A stretch of 64,000 nt of DNA from Photorhabdus thracensis. Lineage in GTDB: Bacteria > Pseudomonadota > Gammaproteobacteria > Enterobacterales > Enterobacteriaceae. The stretch lies in the NCBI RefSeq assembly GCF_001010285.1, contig NZ_CP011104.1, forward strand, positions 434,001 to 498,000, in the 5' to 3' direction. Positions 61,177 through 64,000 of this stretch are shown here, in pieces. The notes beneath the pieces were generated by a model that did not search any database, was not told the origin of the DNA, and saw only the letters and a list, made by a program, of their open reading frames with translations. Numbering within the stretch: the stretch's first letter is position 1; the number at the start of each line of letters is the position of its first letter. A program made the position numbers and the translations under genes.

Positions 61177-62681
61177 TGTTTTTCAGATTCAGACATAAAA
61201 AGAAAGCGGAGGCTTTGCCAGTTGAACAGGATATTGATCAAGCATCACCTCAGCCAATGAACATACATCCGGATACTGTCGGATCGATAACAGAGAGAAA
61301 AGTAGCTCGGCCTGTTGAACCATACAGGCCCCCTCCCGGTGTTGTTCCTACTGAACAGTTATCCGCATTAATGGCAATGGATTCTACACCTTATGAATAT
61401 ATGACGGGTACAGGTGGTATATCGGGAGATGTGGGTTTCCCCGGTTATCCTTATCTGGCCCAACTGTCACAATTACCCGAATATCGGAAAATGGTCGGCA
61501 CTATTGCAGGGGAGATGACTCGTAAGTGGATAAAGCTAACGTCAGTGGGGGATAATGACAAATCAGATAAAATCAAAGCGCTTAATGAGGCTATTGAAAA
61601 ATTCCACGTTCGTGAACGGTTAAAAAAAGCCATTGAACATGATGGTTTTTTTGGGCGAGGTCAGATTTACATTGATGTTCGCACGTCAAGAGGCGTGCTT
61701 GCTGCAACCGATCCGGTTGAACTTGAGTCTAGATTATTTCTGTCACCCAAAAAAATCACAAAGGGGAGTCTTATTGGATTTAACGTCATTGAGCCAATAT
61801 GGACATATCCGGGGATTTATAACGCTAGCAACCCGTTGAGCAATGATTTCTATAAGCCGTCAAGTTGGTATGTGATGGCAAAAACTGTACATGACAGTCG
61901 TTTGATTACATTTATCACCCGGCCATTAACCGATATGTTTAAACCTGCGTATAATTTCGGCGGCTTATCACTGACTCAGATTGCAGAGTCTTATGTACAA
62001 AACTGGTATAGGACACGTGATAGCGTATCTGATTTGATCCATTCATTCTCTGTGTCTGGATTTAAAACCAATCTTCAATCGACGTTGCAAGGACAGACGA
62101 AGAATCCCGATCAGTTAATTTATCGTGCAGAATTGTTTAACAAGATGCGTGATAACCGAGGGGTAATGATGCTGGATAACGAAGAGGAGTTTTTCCAGTT
62201 CAATACACCGCTAAGTGGCCTTGATTCACTGCAAGCCCAGTCTCAGGAACATATGAGTTCAGTCAGTAGCATACCGTTAGTGATTTTTACAGGTATCACA
62301 CCAAGCGGGCTAAATGCGTCATCTGATGGGGAAATCCGTGTTTTCTATGACTTCATTGCTACCTTGCAAATGTTAGTGAAAGATGGATTGGCACGAATGA
62401 TTGATATTATTCAATTATCCGAATTTGGCGAAATTGATCCTGATATTAGCTTTACATTCGAGCCGCTGTATCAAATGAATGATGAACAAAAAGCCAGTAT
62501 ACGTAAGACCGATGCAGATACTGATTCAGTATTAATTGCTGCAAATGTGATTAGCACAGATGAAGCTCGCGAACGTCTAGCCAACGATGAAAACAGCCCA
62601 TATCACTCTCTGGAAATCAATGATGAAATCGACAAAGAAGACGACATCGAAGAAGAGGGCAACACGGAAAACATCATCTGA
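61176..62681 (+). CDS. Phage portal protein, DUF1073-like
   Basis: 501 residues. The body (LPEYRKMVGTIAGEMTRKWIKLTS, HDGFFGRGQIYIDV, SRLITFITRPLTDMFKPAYNFGGLSLTQIAESYVQNWYRTRDSVSDL, PLVIFTGITPSGLNASSDGEIRVFYDFI) has the features of the DUF1073 portal family. The C-terminal tail is acidic. It starts one base into the terminase stop codon, so the genes are coupled. It forms the dodecameric DNA gate of the head in related phages. Confidence 0.85.
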   Translation: MFFRFRHKKKAEALPVEQDIDQASPQPMNIHPDTVGSITERKVARPVEPYRPPPGVVPTEQLSALMAMDSTPYEYMTGTGGISGDVGFPGYPYLAQLSQLPEYRKMVGTIAGEMTRKWIKLTSVGDNDKSDKIKALNEAIEKFHVRERLKKAIEHDGFFGRGQIYIDVRTSRGVLAATDPVELESRLFLSPKKITKGSLIGFNVIEPIWTYPGIYNASNPLSNDFYKPSSWYVMAKTVHDSRLITFITRPLTDMFKPAYNFGGLSLTQIAESYVQNWYRTRDSVSDLIHSFSVSGFKTNLQSTLQGQTKNPDQLIYRAELFNKMRDNRGVMMLDNEEEFFQFNTPLSGLDSLQAQSQEHMSSVSSIPLVIFTGITPSGLNASSDGEIRVFYDFIATLQMLVKDGLARMIDIIQLSEFGEIDPDISFTFEPLYQMNDEQKASIRKTDADTDSVLIAANVISTDEARERLANDENSPYHSLEINDEIDKEDDIEEEGNTENII

Positions 62682-63459
62682 TCCCCTTCAAACACTCCGA
62701 CAAATTAAACCTAATGCCGGTGTTCGGGTGTGGTACAGCAAGCAGTTATATAAGCTGGTGGATGAGATGAATAACTCGGTGATTTACTGGGTATCCGCCA
62801 ACTATAAGAACAGCGGTGCAGCAATGGCAATGGATGTTAGCCCGGAGATGTTGATGCGTTCAGCAATGCGAAAATTAACCCGGCGTTGGTTAAAGCAGTT
62901 TGATGCTTTAGCTGACAAGCTGGCGAAAAAATTCGCGGCTTTATCAATGGACAACATGGATGCCTCGTTAAATCATGCGTTAGATGCGGCACATATTTCG
63001 ATACCGTTCACGATGACGACAGAAATGAATAACGCGCTACAGACGGTCATTGGTGAGAATGTTGGGTTGATTAAAAGTATTCCACGGCAATATTTATCCC
63101 AAGTTGAAACGCTAGTGATGCAATCAGTAGCAAGGGGGCGTGATCTTGGAACGTTGACAAAAGCCTTGCAAGAGCGTTACGACATTACTAAGCGCCGAGC
63201 AGTCCTGATTGCTCGTGACCAGAACAACAAAGCGACTTTTGTTATGCAATCTGCCCGGCAGCGTTCAATGGGTTTTAAAACGGGTATCTGGCGGCACAGT
63301 CATGCAGCAAAAAAATTTCGTCAATCACACTTGAAAGCGGATGGTAAAGAGTTCGATTTATCAAAAGGGCTTTATATTGACGGAAAATGGATCATGCCTG
63401 GTGAAGAAATCAATTGCGGGTGTGGTTGGCAGGTCGTCATTCCTAAACTAACCAATTAA
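62620..63459 (+). CDS. Phage head morphogenesis protein, Mu F / SPP1 gp7-like
   Basis: 279 residues if started at the ATG at 62620 (TCTGGAAATCA upstream); an ATG at 62587 is in frame but lacks a ribosome site. It overlaps the portal gene by 62 nt. The C-terminal half has the minor-head signature: [50 protein letters not shown]...[15 protein letters not shown]. Conserved in this place after portal genes. Confidence 0.82.
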   Translation: MMKSTKKTTSKKRATRKTSSDPLQTLRQIKPNAGVRVWYSKQLYKLVDEMNNSVIYWVSANYKNSGAAMAMDVSPEMLMRSAMRKLTRRWLKQFDALADKLAKKFAALSMDNMDASLNHALDAAHISIPFTMTTEMNNALQTVIGENVGLIKSIPRQYLSQVETLVMQSVARGRDLGTLTKALQERYDITKRRAVLIARDQNNKATFVMQSARQRSMGFKTGIWRHSHAAKKFRQSHLKADGKEFDLSKGLYIDGKWIMPGEEINCGCGWQVVIPKLTN

Positions 63460-63476
63460 TTAATCCGAGAAATATT

Positions 63477-64000
63477 ATGAATCACGGTCTGGCGTTAGAT
63501 CGGGCTTCTGTACGCTCATACGACAGAGATGGGCGTTTGCATGTTACTGAAAGTCCTATCTCTAAGGCGACGGTATCATCGTATTACGGAAGAGAAATCC
63601 CGAACTGGCAAGGGTTAAGGCTTGATCCTAATCGTATCTACAAACTGTTGCGTGCCCCTGATGAATTAGAGAAAGGGGTTGCAACTTTCAATAACCTGCC
63701 GTTATTGAAAAAACACATTCCCGTCACGGCGGCCAAACCTTCAACAGAATTGATTGTCGGTACAACGGGATCAGATTCCATGTTCGATGGTACATACCTG
63801 AAAAACAGCCTGGCAATTTGGGATGCTGAATCCATAGCGGGTATTGAATCGGATGAACAAAAAGAATTGTCAGCGGCGTATCACTACGTCGCTGATATGA
63901 CCCCCGGCATGTATGACGGCATTCATCATGATGGCGTTATGCGCGATATCGTCGGGAACCATGTCGCTCTTGTTGAAGAAGGGCGAGTCGGTGCAGATGT
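63477..64000 (+). CDS. DUF2213-like phage protein (prohead maturation protease candidate), cut by window end
   Basis: Open from the ATG at 63477 to the last base, about 174 codons. [44 protein letters not shown] and [23 protein letters not shown], then [41 protein letters not shown], are typical of DUF2213 proteins found between head-morphogenesis and major capsid genes. The C terminus lies outside the window. Confidence 0.82.
   Translation, partial: MNHGLALDRASVRSYDRDGRLHVTESPISKATVSSYYGREIPNWQGLRLDPNRIYKLLRAPDELEKGVATFNNLPLLKKHIPVTAAKPSTELIVGTTGSDSMFDGTYLKNSLAIWDAESIAGIESDEQKELSAAYHYVADMTPGMYDGIHHDGVMRDIVGNHVALVEEGRVGAD

Overview
The window looks like a chromosome segment of an insect-associated member of the Morganellaceae, most likely Photorhabdus (Xenorhabdus is the main alternative). 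The first 40 kb keep Escherichia-type gene order: an rRNA operon with tRNA-Glu next to clpB, then pgeF-rluD/bamD, raiA, pheL-pheA, aroF-tyrA, rpsP-rimM-trmD-rplS, ffh, ypjD-corB, luxS-micA-gshA, a tRNA-Ser/tRNA-Arg operon, csrA, alaS, recA-pncC, aas-lplT, aroL, proBA, frsA, gpt and pepD. The assignment rests on protein resemblance, an AT-rich background and abundant Rhs, SymE and toxin-immunity material. No database search was run.

Region by region. 1-3.5 kb: 5' part of a 23S gene, tRNA-Glu, 16S and its P1/P2 promoters, all on the minus strand. 3.6-9.6 kb: chaperone, ribosome and outer-membrane housekeeping genes. 9.6-15 kb: aromatic amino acid genes, with an attenuator at pheA and a TyrR box at aroF; a decayed IS1182-like element sits between pheA and tyrA and is flanked by a duplicated terminator hairpin. 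15.5-24.1 kb: an alpha/beta-hydrolase remnant, the rpsP-rimM-trmD-rplS operon, ffh, ypjD, corB, luxS, the sRNA MicA and gshA. 24.2-40.2 kb: tRNA operon, csrA, alaS, recA with its LexA box (no recX), pncC, lplT, a C-terminally broken aas, aroL, proA, proB, frsA, gpt and pepD.

From 40.3 kb the window is accessory. A YafN/YafO-like toxin-antitoxin pair stands beside pepD, as in E. coli, followed by 1.6 kb of AT-rich non-coding DNA holding a diverged tandem repeat. From 42.9 to 60.2 kb lies an array of orphan Rhs C-terminal toxin modules, each followed by an immunity gene and a hairpin terminator. Between them sit two almost identical copies of a GC-rich element encoding a tyrosine recombinase with a duplicated DNA-binding domain, a CHC2/TOPRIM primase-ATPase, an XRE regulator, a SymE-like toxin and a 65-residue protein. 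Each copy also has helically phased CAACTTG iterons and a long structured non-coding end. Remnants of two further copies are visible. All Rhs fragments begin at the same codon. This recombinase/primase element interleaved with Rhs toxin-immunity cassettes is the best candidate for an undescribed system here.

The last 3.8 kb are prophage head genes: a 5'-truncated large terminase fused to the array, a DUF1073-type portal, a Mu F/SPP1 gp7-like head protein, and a DUF2213-like protein that runs off the window.
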